From Edaphochlamys debaryana (taxonomy: Eukaryota > Chlorophyta > Chlorophyceae > Chlamydomonadales), in contig JAEHOE010000010.1 in assembly GCA_016858145.1 (NCBI GenBank), positions 1,488,001-1,552,000 on the forward strand: 64,000 nucleotides of DNA. Direction: 5' to 3'. The notes below the pieces were generated by a model. It saw only the letters and a list, made by a program, of their open reading frames with translations. It was not told the DNA's origin and did not search any database. The position numbers and the translations under genes are program-made. Position 1 is the stretch's first letter; each line of letters begins with the position of its first letter. Positions 13,581 through 24,900 of the stretch are shown one piece after another.

Positions 13581-13602
13581 TGCGGGCGGAGGCGCGGGCG
13601 GA

Positions 13603-14088
13603 CTGCGGAAGCCGCTTGAGGTTAGCGCGCTTCGAGTCAAAGTGGTGGCTGGGCCCTGGTTAGCGTTGTGGGCCTTGTTGAGTGTTTTGACTTGTGCACC
13701 GCGCCACCGCCCTATGCTCAGTCTATTGAATGACGAGATGGGGCGAGTTGAGGCCTACATAGACTTTGCGGCTGCGCGCGAAATTCCCGTCATCAGCCGT
13801 ACGGCACGTGTCAAAGTTGCCTTTTGCCCGCCGGACCCCCTTGCGCAGCTGAGCGCCCGCGCCGCTGAAACACAGTGCGCACCAAGCTACCCAGTTGTGC
13901 GACAGCCTCATCCGCCACCCCCAGTCCGAGCCTCCGAGATACGTGCTCCTCCGCTCCTTCCCCAGACTCCCACACAAGCGCCCTGCTCACCCCCCTTCCT
14001 CCCCCCTGCCACCCCCCTCCGCGCCACCTCCAGCCCCCTTCCGCCCCCCTCCACAAACCCCTCCCAACCCCCTCCGCCCCCTCCGCCC
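13603..14088. other. Spacer between 6PGL 3' end and bZIP 5' end
   Basis: About 490 bp with no exon I can support. It must contain the 3' UTR of the 6PGL gene (minus strand) and the promoter or first exon of the bZIP-like gene. I see no TTACA (TGTAA on minus) in it. Confidence 0.4.
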
Positions 14089-17000
14089 TCACAGCGCCCG
14101 CGCCGCCACGTCCGCCGCCAGCAGCGCCCGCGCCCCCGTTGCCACCTCCAGCGCCCCCGCAGCGGGGGCGTCCATGAGCCACACGCAGCTGCCGCCCAGC
14201 CCCGGCCGCACGCGCCGCGCGGGGCTGTCCGTCTTGCCGCCCGACCCCGTCTGCAGCGCCGCGCGCACCGCCTCCGCCTTGCCCGCCCCCGTCATGGCCA
14301 CCACCACCTGGGCGGGCGGCGGAGTGGGGGGTGGGGGGGAAGAGAGGCGGGGGCGGGGGTGGGGGTGGGGGTGGGGTGGGGGTGGGGGTGGGGTGGGGGT
14401 GGGGGTGGGGGTGGGGGTGGGGGTGGGGGTGGGGGTGGGGGTGGGGGTGGGGGGGGGGGTGGGGGTGGGGGGGGGGGTGGGGAGGGGGTGGGGGTGGGGT
14501 GGGGGTGGGGGTGGGGGTGGGGGGGGGGGGGTGGGGGTGGGGGTGGGGGTGGGGGGTGGGGGTGGGGGGGGCGGGGGTTAGTTTCGGGCGGGTGAGCTCG
14601 CGTGGTCCGTGTGCCAAGCGGAAAGACGAACGTGCGGCGGACGCACAGGGCATCGGGAAACGGCTAAGGAGCAAGTGAAGAGGAGCTGCCTCCCGGCCAG
14701 GGCCTAGGTCCCAGGCCCGAGGCCCCAGGGCCCCCCAGTGCGCGTGCGGCCTTGCCTGCTTGGCTGCGCACATGACGGGCAGCGACAGGGTGATGGAGGC
14801 GGGGCTCTTCTTGTCCACCGGCAGGACCAGGGGGGTGCCGGGGCCGTCCAGGGCTGCGCGGGGGGGGGGCATGGGCGGGGCATGGGCGGGGGGAGGCATG
14901 GGAAAGCCGGGAACGGTTCGAGCTCAGCGGTCGGTCCAGTAGGGCTCCATGCGGGAGGGGGCGTGAGAAGGCACGCATGGACGTGAGAACCGGCAAGCTC
15001 CAGCGGAGGACACCCAGGTCATCCCAGCTGTCGTACCGTACATCGCGTGCCTGACACTCTGCCAGACGCCAACGCCAGCGGCCCAACCTGAGCACCCATG
15101 CCACCCCTCCCCCCTCCCACGCTCCCCCTTCCCACGCCCCCCGCGGCCCCGCTCGCCTGTCTCCTGCCTGCCCGGGTAGAGCGAGCCCACGTGTCCGTCC
15201 GCGCCCATGCCCAGCAGCATGAGGTCGAAGCGGGGGACCACGTCCTCCGTCAGGTCCATACCCCGCTGCACGGCCAGCTGGGGGGGGAGGGGGGGAGGGG
15301 GAGAGGGGTGGTTTTCGGAGAATTGGGGAGAGCGAAGGAAGAGATTAGAGCGGCAGCCAGCGAGGCCGGGGAGAGGGGGAGGCTGAGGGGGAAGCGGGAG
15401 GGGGAAGGGGGGAGGAAGTGGGGAGGCGTTGAATGTGGATGGCATGGCAAGGGACAGGGTGCCGACCCCTGAATGAGAGGGGGGGTAGGCAGAGGTGGGG
15501 TAGACGGGAAGGGAGGGCAGGGACTACGCAGCCCGCGCGAGCCTCGCGCCCGCGGTCCCATCCCACCCCCACCACGGTATCAACCCCACCCACCCCCACC
15601 CCGCCCCCACCTGCCGCAGCTTGGCCTCGTACTCCCGCGCCTCAGCCGGGGCGTCGGGGCTGCCCTGCGGCCGCACGGGCGGGTCCACAAGTCAGGCACC
15701 GTCTCTGGCTGCCTTGCGCCTGCACACACACACCCCTCTCGCACTCTCTCTTGCAGCCCGCTAGGCCTTCCAGCTTGCGCCGTTGTCCCCACTCCCACCC
15801 CACCCACCCTCCCGCCCCCACCCGCTCCCCCCCACCGTCAGCGCTGCCACGTTGGCCAGCGGCACCCCCGCCCGAGTCAGGAAGAGGTCGAGCGCCTTCT
15901 GGTGCGTGGAGGCCTTGTCACCCAGAGGCACGCACTTGTGGTTGACGTAGAAGAGGAAGGTCTGGAAAGGAAGGGGGGTGGGTGAGGGGGCCAGGGGTGG
16001 CAGCATTGGGCCGCGGCAGCGGGGATAGGCAGTGTTGTCATTACTGTGGTGGTGATGCGGACGAGGGCATCAGTCGTGGGAGTTCCCATACGGGCCGTGG
16101 GCCAAAGGGATGCGCCAGGATTGAGACGCTGCCGCCAGCGTCCGCCCTCTTCCTCCTAGCTAATCGACGCAACGAGCAACAGGACAACGGCCCACCGGCT
16201 CAATAAGTCACGAGCCAGCGCACCTCTGCCCAGGCACTGACACCCCCCCCCCCGAACTGCCCCTGCAGCCGGCCTCGACCTTGCGTCCTGCCCATGCGGG
16301 ACTTGCAGAACGGCCAACAGAAAACGGCCAACGGCCAACGGCCAACGGCGGCGCACCTTGTCCCAGGGCATGGGCTTGCCGACCAGGCCCCCGCACATCT
16401 TGAGCACCGAGCCCCCGGGGATGGCCAGGAAGAAAGCCCCCTTGGTGGCCACAGCGGCGTGGGCGGCCGACAGGACCATCTGGGTCGGGGGAGGGGGGGG
16501 GGGGGGTGATAGGGGTGAACAGGAGGATCCTAGGCGGCGAGAACACGTGGCAACACGTACTCCGAGTCAAACTGACTGCCGGTGGACGGGTACCAGGCTG
16601 GCGGGCAGGGCACACACTCGGCCGTTTCCGCACGTCCAGTCACTACTGTCCAACCACCCGCGGTCGGACTGGCAGTACGGGCCGTGACTAAGGGAGGCAG
16701 ACGGCACGTGGCGAACACGTGGCCGAACGCAGGCTGGCCGTCCCAGTCCCAGTCCAAGTCTGACTGGCTGTCGGGGACCGGCCGAGGGAGGCAGCCTGAG
16801 GTCGCACCTCGCAGATTCGGTTGCCCACGGCCGCCTCCGTGGGGTGCACCTCCACTGCCAAGTCCTCGGGTAGGTCGTTGCCTGTACGGTAGAGGAGCAA
16901 GGGGGGGGCCAGGGGGTTGATGCTGGGGTGAGGGCGCTGCGTGACATGTTTGGGCAAGGCGTGCGCACGGATTGTGTGGCTCCCCTTAGCCTCGTATGGC

Positions 17001-17472
17001 GGCGTGGAGAGGAGCCCCACATGCCCTGCCCGGCACTCCCCATATGAGCTCGTGTCCCAGGGGTAGGTACAGCCTTTGACCGGTCCTCCCCCCTCCGCCC
17101 CCCCCCCCGGCCCGCCCACGCCACGCAGCTGCCCTTGCCTGCGGTGACCTCCACATAGCTGATCACCGCTCCACATCCCACGGACCGGGACTGCGCCTGC
17201 GACTGTTGCTGGGCAAAGAGCTGGGCATCCGCGGGGGCCGCGACGGCCGGGGAGCGCCGAGAGCCGGAGAAGGGCAGGGCGGCCCGGCACGCGCCACGGC
17301 CGCGGGCAGCGGGGCTGGCAGGAGAGGGGAACGCGCAAGAGTTGGAGTTATTGCAAGGTAGCATGTGCGTGAACGTTTCGGGGCGCGTTTCGAGGAGGGA
17401 GAGGTGGTGCAATTCTGCATTTCGCGCTCACCCAGCGGCCGTGCTGTGAGCAAAGCTAGCGCGCAACGACAT
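14089..17472 (-). CDS. PGL: 6-phosphogluconolactonase, probably plastid-targeted
   Basis: Hydrolyses 6-phosphogluconolactone to 6-phosphogluconate in the oxidative pentose phosphate pathway. Nine exons: 17432-17472 (MSLRASFAHSTAAG), 17139-17314, 16808-16881 (NDLPEDLAVEV), 16357-16479 (GAFFLAIPGGS), 15836-15961 (FLFYVNHKCVPLGD), 15611-15659, about 15174-15280 (LMLLGMGADGHVGSLYPG, the family's catalytic LGxGxDGHxxSLxP motif), about 14757-14853 (KKSPASITLSLPVM) and 14089-14309 (ends LLAADVAARAL, stop at 14089). The N-terminus is Ser/Ala/Arg-rich with no conserved domain, as in algal transit peptides; plastid location is inferred. Intron 2 uses a GC donor (CGCAG|GCAAGG at 17139/17138), and the donor after the DGH exon also lacks a clear GT. 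The last intron is a long GGGGGT tract. Confidence 0.9.
14322..14577. repeat. (GGGGGT)n tract in 6PGL last intron
   Basis: About 250 bp of near-pure GGGGGT/GGGGTG repeats on the plus strand, cytosine-rich on the transcribed sense strand. It immediately precedes the last 6PGL exon on the 5' side (minus reading), so it forms the intron body. Strong G-quadruplex potential on the template strand. Confidence 0.85.
15308..15366 (+). repeat. Dispersed intronic repeat family C in 6PGL intron
   Basis: Contains GGTTTTCGGAGAATT, GAGCGAAGGAAGAGATT and AGAGCGGCAGCCAGC. It closely matches 51958-52008 in the RanBPM-like gene. Confidence 0.75.
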
Positions 17473-18826
17473 TTTAGATAAGTGCTGAGGGAAGAAGTTT
17501 AAAGTTGCGTGTTGTATTTGCGACCGCACGGTGAGCGCAATGTGTGCAAGCGCAATCGAGCCGTATCGAGCGGCGCGCCGAGCCGACCCCGGCCCCTTTC
17601 CCGGCCTCCCCCCGCTTCCTGCAGCTTGGTAACGTCACCTAGCTTCATGAATCACAGTTGACCCAGTTGTACCGAGAGCTGCGGGTTAGAGGCACGCAGG
17701 GGGGCCAAACACCATCCACATCCATCCTTCCTCATCCTCCGCCCATCCTTTCCAGGCCACCGGGCTTCTGCTCCGCCCCTACCAACCCCCACCCCTGCCA
17801 CGCTGCCTCAGGCGCGCCTCGCGTGACTCAGTCGGGCGTGGGCTTAAAAGCTTGTGGTCGTGGTGGAGGAGCACCGAGGTTACGGCTTGAACACGGTGAG
17901 GAGCAGGGCTGTCCTGGGGCTGTCCTCGTGGGGTCCGTCATACCGGGAACGCGCTTACCGGGAGTGTAGTAGGAGAATGGACAGTTGCACACAACATGAT
18001 GGACCCTACGCCTCAGCCTGCGAGGACTAGCACAGTTGGCACCCCCACCAACCGAACCCTAACGCCCATAGCCTCCCCGCCCGTCCCCACCACTGGGCAC
18101 GTGCAATGCGAGGGGCTAGCAAAGCAACCTACGCCCACCACCTGGCGCACCGCAACACCACAGCCTGGTCCAGGAAGTTAGCTATTGGTAGAAGTCAACG
18201 CGAGCTACAGATCAATCGAGAATTGAAAGCAACACGTACACCTGGCCTGAGGCCGTCAACAACACCTGCCCGACACCACGTGCAACGCAAGGGGCAAAGA
18301 CTGCAAGATAACTCATGGATACGCCAACGCGGTTACCGGTCCAGCAAGGAAAGTCAGAAGACGGTTAGAACCCGAGAAGCTCTCTAGGAAGAGCGCCAAA
18401 CCCAACCCGAGCAACCCAGCCATCCCCAACGTGCAGCCCCACATCCCTCCACATCATACGCGCAACGGCGGCCACAAGTTCATTATTCGATAGCACGGCA
18501 CACCGTGTGGTGTTGCCGTGTGGGCGCTTGCTCTCACCAGCTGCAAGGCTGCCGGACCACCAGGCTGGCGGCGGTGAGGAGGGAGCTGCGGCTGCCCATC
18601 CGCACCCTGGTCCATTGCCGGATGGAGCTGGCGGCCACGTGCAGCCCTCTACTTGCCGTGGACCTTGTCCGAGTAGGCCCTGCGGTTGCGGCGGTTAGGA
18701 CGGTTGGGACGGATGGGCGGTTGGCGGTTACCCGTTGCTCAGTGGAGGCGGCAGGGAGGGAAGGCACGGGCTGTCAGAAGCAAGGGTGCGCCCCTACGTG
18801 CCCACCCCGGCCCCTTTCCCGTGAGC
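17473..18826. other. Intergenic region 5' of 6PGL
   Basis: About 1.35 kb between the 6PGL start codon and the stop of the proline-rich gene, both on the minus strand. I see no conserved coding pattern. It should contain the 6PGL promoter and the 3' UTR of the upstream gene. Confidence 0.45.
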
Positions 18827-21178
18827 TTACTGCAGAGCCTCTAGCTTGGCGATAAGGGGGTGCTGAGGGGGGGGTGGAAATGGGGGAGAGGGAGGGAACA
18901 GGGCTTGTGCTGGGGCTTCGTGGAGGAGCGGGGGTACCGAAGCAAGATGGCAGGGCGACATGTGATCTGGATCTGGACGGCCAGGTTCAGGGTCTGGATC
19001 TGGCGCCCTGCTCACCTCGAAGGGCGGGGGCGGCGGGGGCGGTGGCGGGGGCGGCGGGGGCGGCGGGGCGGGCCTGCGTGGCAGGGGGTGCAAGCAGCAG
19101 GGCGGCGTGTTGTGGGGAGTGGAGGGCTGGCGCGGGGGTGTGCAGGTGAGGCAGGGCCCCTCATGCACGCAGCTCTGCTCAGCACCAAGCGGGTCGTACA
19201 GCCCAGGGGCCTACGGCATGCAGCTCTGCTCGGCAGCAGAGGGCCCCAGCAGCCGTGCTCACTTGTCCTCGCCCATCTGGAAGAAGGGGTGCTTGTCGAG
19301 GAAGGGGTGCTGAGGGGGGGGGAGGGAATGGGGGGAGATGGAACGGGGGGGAGGATTAAGGGGCGCACCGAACGTGTATGCAGTCGCTACTACGGGCACA
19401 CGGAGCGGGGGAGGCAAACGGGCGTGCGGACGCAATGACCGGCGGGCAACCGCCTGAACCGCGTGCCCTCGTCCGCCTCCCCAAGGGGTTGGGGGCAGCA
19501 CATACAAGATGCCGAGCATCTGAATACAATACAACCCTCTGCTCACCTTGTAGCCCTTCTCCTTGACCTCGGCCTCGACCTTGGGGGCAGGAGGGGGAGG
19601 GGGCGGGGGCGGGGGCGGGGGCGGGGGCGGGGGCGGGGGCGGGGGCGGGGGGCGGGGGCGGGGGCGGGGGAGGGGGGAGGGGGAGGCGGCGGCGGCGGAG
19701 GAGGAGGAGGGGGAGGAGGAGGAGGAGGAGGAGGAGGAGGAGGAGGAGGCGGAGGGGCGGGCTTTGGCGCGACTGCAGGCGGAGGCGGCGGAGGCGGAGG
19801 GGGCGGCGGAAGCGGCGCAGGCTTAGGCGCCGGCGGCGGGGCCGGTGCGGGGGCTGCGGCGAGGAGCGGCAGCACGGCCGGGGTGAGCACGTCTGTGAGG
19901 GCCTCCCCGCAGGGGTGGTCGGCGAGGCGGCTACAGGGGGGAGAAGCAGAGGAGGAGGGAGGAGGGGGAGACTTGTCAGGAGAGGCAGGAACATTGGGTT
20001 TGCGGCCACAATCCAGTCCGGTCCAGTCCCGGTCTTGTGTGCCCCTCCCCACACAGACACTGCCTCACTCGGCCAGGGCGGGCGCTGCGTCCAGGGCAAC
20101 GCTTGCGAGCTGAGGGGCAGCGGGGTGGTTGGCCAGGAGCCTGGGGGGGGGGGGGGGGGGGGGGGGAGATGTGTATGGGAGGGCCGCCGGGAAGGTCTTC
20201 GCGCGGAGGGTCGTCACGCTTTGGTCGTCTACGTCCGTGCGCGCACGGCCACTCACTCCCCCAGCTTTGCGGACCGCTTCTCGGCCCGCTCGAGGTGGGC
20301 CTCGCCCTTGACGCAGGGGGGCTGGGGGGGGGGGGGGAGGAGGGTTGGAGGCGGATGGAGGGGGGGGGAGCAAGAGTGGGGGGGCGAGAGAGGGGGCGAG
20401 AGGGGAAGACCCATGGGGGGATGGCGGTGACTTCAAGGGATGCCGCCCGGATAGGGATGCGAGTTCCCTAGAAGGAAATCTCCAACTTGCTGTACCCTTG
20501 CCCTAATCCATCCTGCTCCCCATGTGCTCCCCATTCCCAAACCACGCGACCCACCAGGGAAGCCGAGCCGGAGCCGGGGCCGGGGCCTGGAGCGGGAAGG
20601 GGGGCCGCCGGGGGCGCGGGGGCGGGCGGCGGTGGCACGAGGGGCGGTCGAGATGGCTGCGGGCACCCCTAGTGACGCCACCCGCGGGTCCTGTAAGGAC
20701 GCCCTGTGCCCCCCGCGGTTGTTGCGGTGCGGAGGCAGAGCCCCCCCCCCCCCCCGAGGTTCCCTGCGGCGGCCGAGGCGGCGGCGGACGCACCTTGGAG
20801 CAGTACCCGGGCGGCGGAGGGGGAGGGGCACAGCGCTGCGGAACAGGACAGCAACAGCAGGGGTGGGGATGTGAGCGGAGGCAGGAGGCAGAGCGGTGCG
20901 TGCGGTGCGGTGCGGTGCGAGGCGGCGGGCCGGCGGCGCTGCGGCCAACGCTTGCGGCCGACCCCACTGCCAGCGCACACTCGCTGCTGCGGCTGCATTC
21001 CCCCGGTCACTGCCGCCAATGCTCCACTACATGATCCCATGAACTGCTGGTGCTATTGCTCGCGCGGTGGCGAAGGCGAAGGCCGCCTAGCGCTCGCCCC
21101 ACCCACGGCCCCCGGCGCCGCACCCAGCATGAGCGCTGCGGCCGCCAGCGCTAACGCCAGCGCGGCGGGTCGAGCCAT
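18827..21178 (-). CDS. Secreted proline-rich protein with HP motifs, unrecognised
   Basis: ATG at 21178 opens a clear signal peptide (MARPAALALALAAAALMLG) that splices at GCC|GTGGGT. Next comes a small Cys exon near 20795-20840 (RCAPPPPPPGYCSK), then exon about 20245-20325 (PPCVKGEAHLERAEKRSAKL), about 20076-20140 (LLANHPAAPQLASVALDAAP), about 19557-19929 (RLADHPCGEALTDVLTP, then long poly-Pro), about 19265-19310 (HPFLDKHPFFQMGEDK), about 19015-19070 (poly-Pro ending FE) and a last exon ending HPLIAKLEALQ, stop TAA at 18827. Short modules with an HP core alternate with Pro blocks, suggesting an extracellular or cell-wall hydroxyproline-rich protein; this is inference and I do not know the family. 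The two ends of the 19557-19929 exon are in different frames across the poly-Pro tract, so there is an unseen intron or an indel. Confidence 0.55.
19590..19760. repeat. GGGGGC and GGA tandem tracts encoding poly-Pro
   Basis: Hexamer GGGGGC units followed by a GGA trinucleotide tract. On the minus strand they encode proline in the secreted protein gene. One hexamer carries an extra G near 19645-19652, changing the frame. Confidence 0.8.
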
Positions 21179-21985
21179 GGCGGCTCTGCGAGCTTGGGGG
21201 GGGCGCACGGCTGCTACCGGTATGGGGAGGCGAAGGCGTCTGGCGTTTGTGGGTCGGTCTGGCGGTCTGGCGGAGTGTGGAGTGCGTGCCGGTAGGAGGC
21301 GGCACGGGGCACGGGCAAGAGCAGCACAGCCCGGTGAGCAGAGCGGCTTGAATGCACACGCCGCAGCATCTCTTTGCACGGCACTTTGCGCTTCTTTGAG
21401 GGGCGCAGCGTCGACATTGGAGCCGACCCATGGACCGCCCCTACCTCGGCACCGGCGGTCCCCACACCTGCCTACAAGTGGCGCGGCAGCGTGCGTGTAG
21501 GTGTGGCGGGGCAGGCAGCGTCGAGGCCAGCGCTCCGAGGAGTGGAAGGAGTGGACGACTCTGCGCTCTTGCTGCACCGCTGGCACTGCACTCTTCCGCA
21601 TGTACGGCCTGCACAAGCTCTGGCCTAGCGGAGCGTGCGGGTTGGGTCAACACCTGTAACATCTCTCTCTGGGGCGCTGGGGCGCTAGTCGCACCGGTTA
21701 CACACACGCCGCTGCTCACGACCTCCTGCCCGCGCGCACCCGCGCCCGCACTCAGCCCTGCCCTCGCCCCTTCTCTCAGCCCTGTCCTCTCAGAGACATC
21801 CGCACGCAAATAAACCCGGCCTCGGGCCCGCGTCAGTCAGCCTGCCCTCAAGCCCTGCCCCCACCCCCCGCGCTTGCCTCCTAACTTCTTGCCCGCCCCT
21901 CCCGGGCCCAGGCCCCTCCCGGGCCCAGGCCCCTCCCGGGCCCAGGCCCGCTCCAGGCCCAGCCCTGGGCCTGCCCGGGCCCCGC
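21179..21985. other. Spacer with IGPS 3' UTR and candidate poly(A) signal
   Basis: Between the stop of the IGPS gene (21986) and the start of the proline-rich gene (21178), both minus strand. TTACA at 21698-21702 reads TGTAA on the minus strand, the chlamydomonad polyadenylation signal, about 285 bp past the IGPS stop. An 18-bp CCCGGGCCCAGG-containing unit is repeated three times at about 21897-21955. The rest is probably the promoter of the proline-rich gene; no exon seen. Confidence 0.5.
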
Positions 21986-24900
21986 TCAGGCCAGCAGGGC
22001 CTTGACCCCCGCCTCCGGGTCGCCCTGCTTCACGATGGACTCCCCCACCAGGATGGCCCCGCAGCCGGCCTGAGAGGGAGGAGGGGGGGGGGGGTTGGGA
22101 GAAGGAAGGGGGGTGGGGGTCGTTTGCGGTGGGGCCAGAAAGCGGTGGGCGTGGGTGGGGTTGAGGAATCAAGGCATTGCGAGGGTTCGGGGTCACGGCT
22201 GGGTGAGCTGAGAGCGGGCTGGCCTTTCCAGGGTGGGTGAAGAGAGCTTTCGGCAGACCCTGAGAGACCCCCCACGAGCAACCACGGGGAGTGGCCGAGC
22301 TGACGTCCGTTGGCCCGCCGTACGCTCGTCCCACCTTTTGTACGAACGCCACGTCATCGGGGGTGAAGATGCCGCTCTCGCCCACCATGATGATCCCACG
22401 CTCCGTGACCTGAGGGGGTTGGGTGGAGAGGGGTTGGGATGGGGTTGGGATGGGGTTGGGGTTGGGGTTGGGATCTTGGGGGTCCACTCCTCGCCTCCGC
22501 TCGGCCCCGCCCCCGTCCCTTCTCATACTCCCGCTTCGCGTCGCCCCCCTCGGCCAGGCCCCCGTCTCCCTTCCTGCCCCTATCCCCCCCTCTGTTCCTC
22601 CCCGCCTCTCGCCACCCCACCTCGCGGCCCGGCGCGCTCTCCATGATCCGCTGAGTGCAGGCCAGGTCCACCTAAGGGGGGGAGGGGAGTGGTGCGAGTT
22701 GGTGAGGGCACGAAAGCGGGGTGCTCGGCACGTTCCGCGCTCCCGACCCCCAGCTTGCGCCCCAGCTAGCTAACCACACCCGGGCCCCTCCCCCTCTCCC
22801 TCCACCCCTCCGCCTCCCCCCCCCTCTCCCCCTCCCCCTCCCCCCCCACCTTGAAGGTGCCCAGGTCCCGGTTGTTGATCCCCAGCAGGTGGCCCTCCAC
22901 CCCGGGCAGCTGCAGCACGCGGGCCAGCTCGCCCTCGGTGTGCACCTGGGGGTGGGGGGTGGGGGGTGGGGGGTGGGGGGTGGGGGGTGGTCAGCGGGGT
23001 CGCGGGCATTGGGGGAGGGAAGCTGGAGCTGCGTTGAATCCGGGTCGCGGAGTTGCGCGCTCTCCCGTGCCGTGGCCATGCCTCTGCCTCTGCCGTGCTG
23101 CGACACCTCCCCCACCCTCCCTGACTGCCCTGAGCGGGGCCGCAGGGATGGGGGAGCTGGGGCAGGCCGGTACAGGGGCCAGGCCTCTGCCGTTAGCGCG
23201 CCGTGGCCGCACCCCCAGACCCTACGCACACCCCTCGCGCCAACCCTACGCATCCTGTACACACACCTCGGTGAGGCACTGCATGCCCAGGCTGCTGGCC
23301 GCCCCCCCCTCGGCATTCGCTCTGCTGTGCTGCGCCGCGCCATGCTGTGACGTGCCGTGCTGTGCCGTGCTGAGCCCCCGCCTCCTGCCCCCCCCCCCAC
23401 CTCGATGAGGCACTGCATGCCCAGGCTGCTGGCTGCCTTCATGAAGTAGGCCAGGTCGGCGTTGGGCAGCACCGCGGCGATGAGCAGGATGGCGTCGGCG
23501 CCGCTGGGGGGGTGGGGGATGGGGGGTTGGGGGGAGTTGGGGGGTCGGGGGGAGGGCGTGAGGAGGGGTCGGGTGGGGGCGGGCGCGGGCCGGGGATGGG
23601 GGCGGGGGTGGGGGTGGGGGTGGGGTGGGAAGGGGAGCGGCTTGATAGCCTGCGTTGCTGTGCCACTGCCCCAGCGGAGGAAGCAGCATCGCAGCCGTGC
23701 TATGCCGTGTCGAACGCCCTGCCGTGCCGTGCGCCGTGCTGTGCTGTGCTGTGCTGTGCGTGCTGCGCACCTGGCACGCGCCTTGAAGACCTGGTAGGCC
23801 TCCACGATGAACTCCTTGCACAGCAGGGGGCACTGCACGCCGGCGGCGCGGATGCGGGTCAGGTTCTGGAAGGAGCCCTGGGGGGTGGGGGGTGGGGGTG
23901 GGGGGCGTGGGGGGCGTGGGGGGCGTAGGGGGTTGAGGGTCAGGGTTGGGCCGAGGGGGCGAGGGCGGGAAGGCACGGAGTGGGAAGGCGCGGGGCTAGA
24001 GTCTGGTCCCCGATGGGCCCCGACATCCTTTCCCAAGCCCCCCGGTTCCCAACCCCCCCACCCTGGAAGAACCTCCTCAGCCCTCCACGTCACCCTCACG
24101 CCTCAGGCCCCCCCCCTCCCCTGCCCCCCCACCTGGAAGAACTTCTCGTCCGTCAGCACCGACAGGCATGCGGCGCCGCCCTTCTCGTAGGCCTGAAGGG
24201 GGGGGGGTAAGGTGCGGGGTGGGTCCGCCAGCTCGAGGCCAGCCACTCCACACCCAGCTGGCAGTGGCCCCTGCCCCGGCCCCTCTGCCCCGCGGCCAGC
24301 GAGCGCCATCCCCCGCTCCTAGACCGCTCCCTCGTGTATTTCCTTTTTCCCCTCCCCCAAGTCCCCTCCCCCCCTCCCCCTCGCCAGTTTCAGCGCAGCT
24401 GCCTACACGCTCCAGTCGCCACTCGGAGGTCGGACTGGCTGCCGCTCCTACTCTCCTGCCGCTCTCCAGTTTGTCAGAAAATCACCCCCTCCCCCTCCCC
24501 CTAGTTTGTCAGAGAGTCATCCCTCCCCTCCCCCCACCTGGGCGATGCGCACTGGGTCAAAGTCCGGCTGGATGACCCCCTTGGAGGGGGAGGCCTTCTT
24601 CACCTCGGCGATCAGACCGGGCCGGCCTGGGGGGGGGAAGGGCGTTCAGCAAGACAGTAACGTCTGCTGCCGCCCCAACCTGCAGTCCCTCGCTGCCCGG
24701 CAGAGGGCCAGCCAGTGCGCGAGAGGGCGCCTGGTCTCCCGGAAGGCGGGGCTGCGGACCCCGGCCACCCCAGCAGGCTCCGTCTGCGGCCCCCCTCCGC
24801 CTCCCCAAGGTCCCCACGGCCTGGGTCCTCCAGACTGCCTGCTCCTGACCCCCTTGCCACACACCCTGACCCCGCCCTCGCCCCCGCCCCCGCGCACCGG

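Noticed and set aside
14089..14899. Long His/Pro-rich frame across the GGGGGT tract
   Set aside because: Translation of an intronic hexamer repeat linking two true 6PGL exons.
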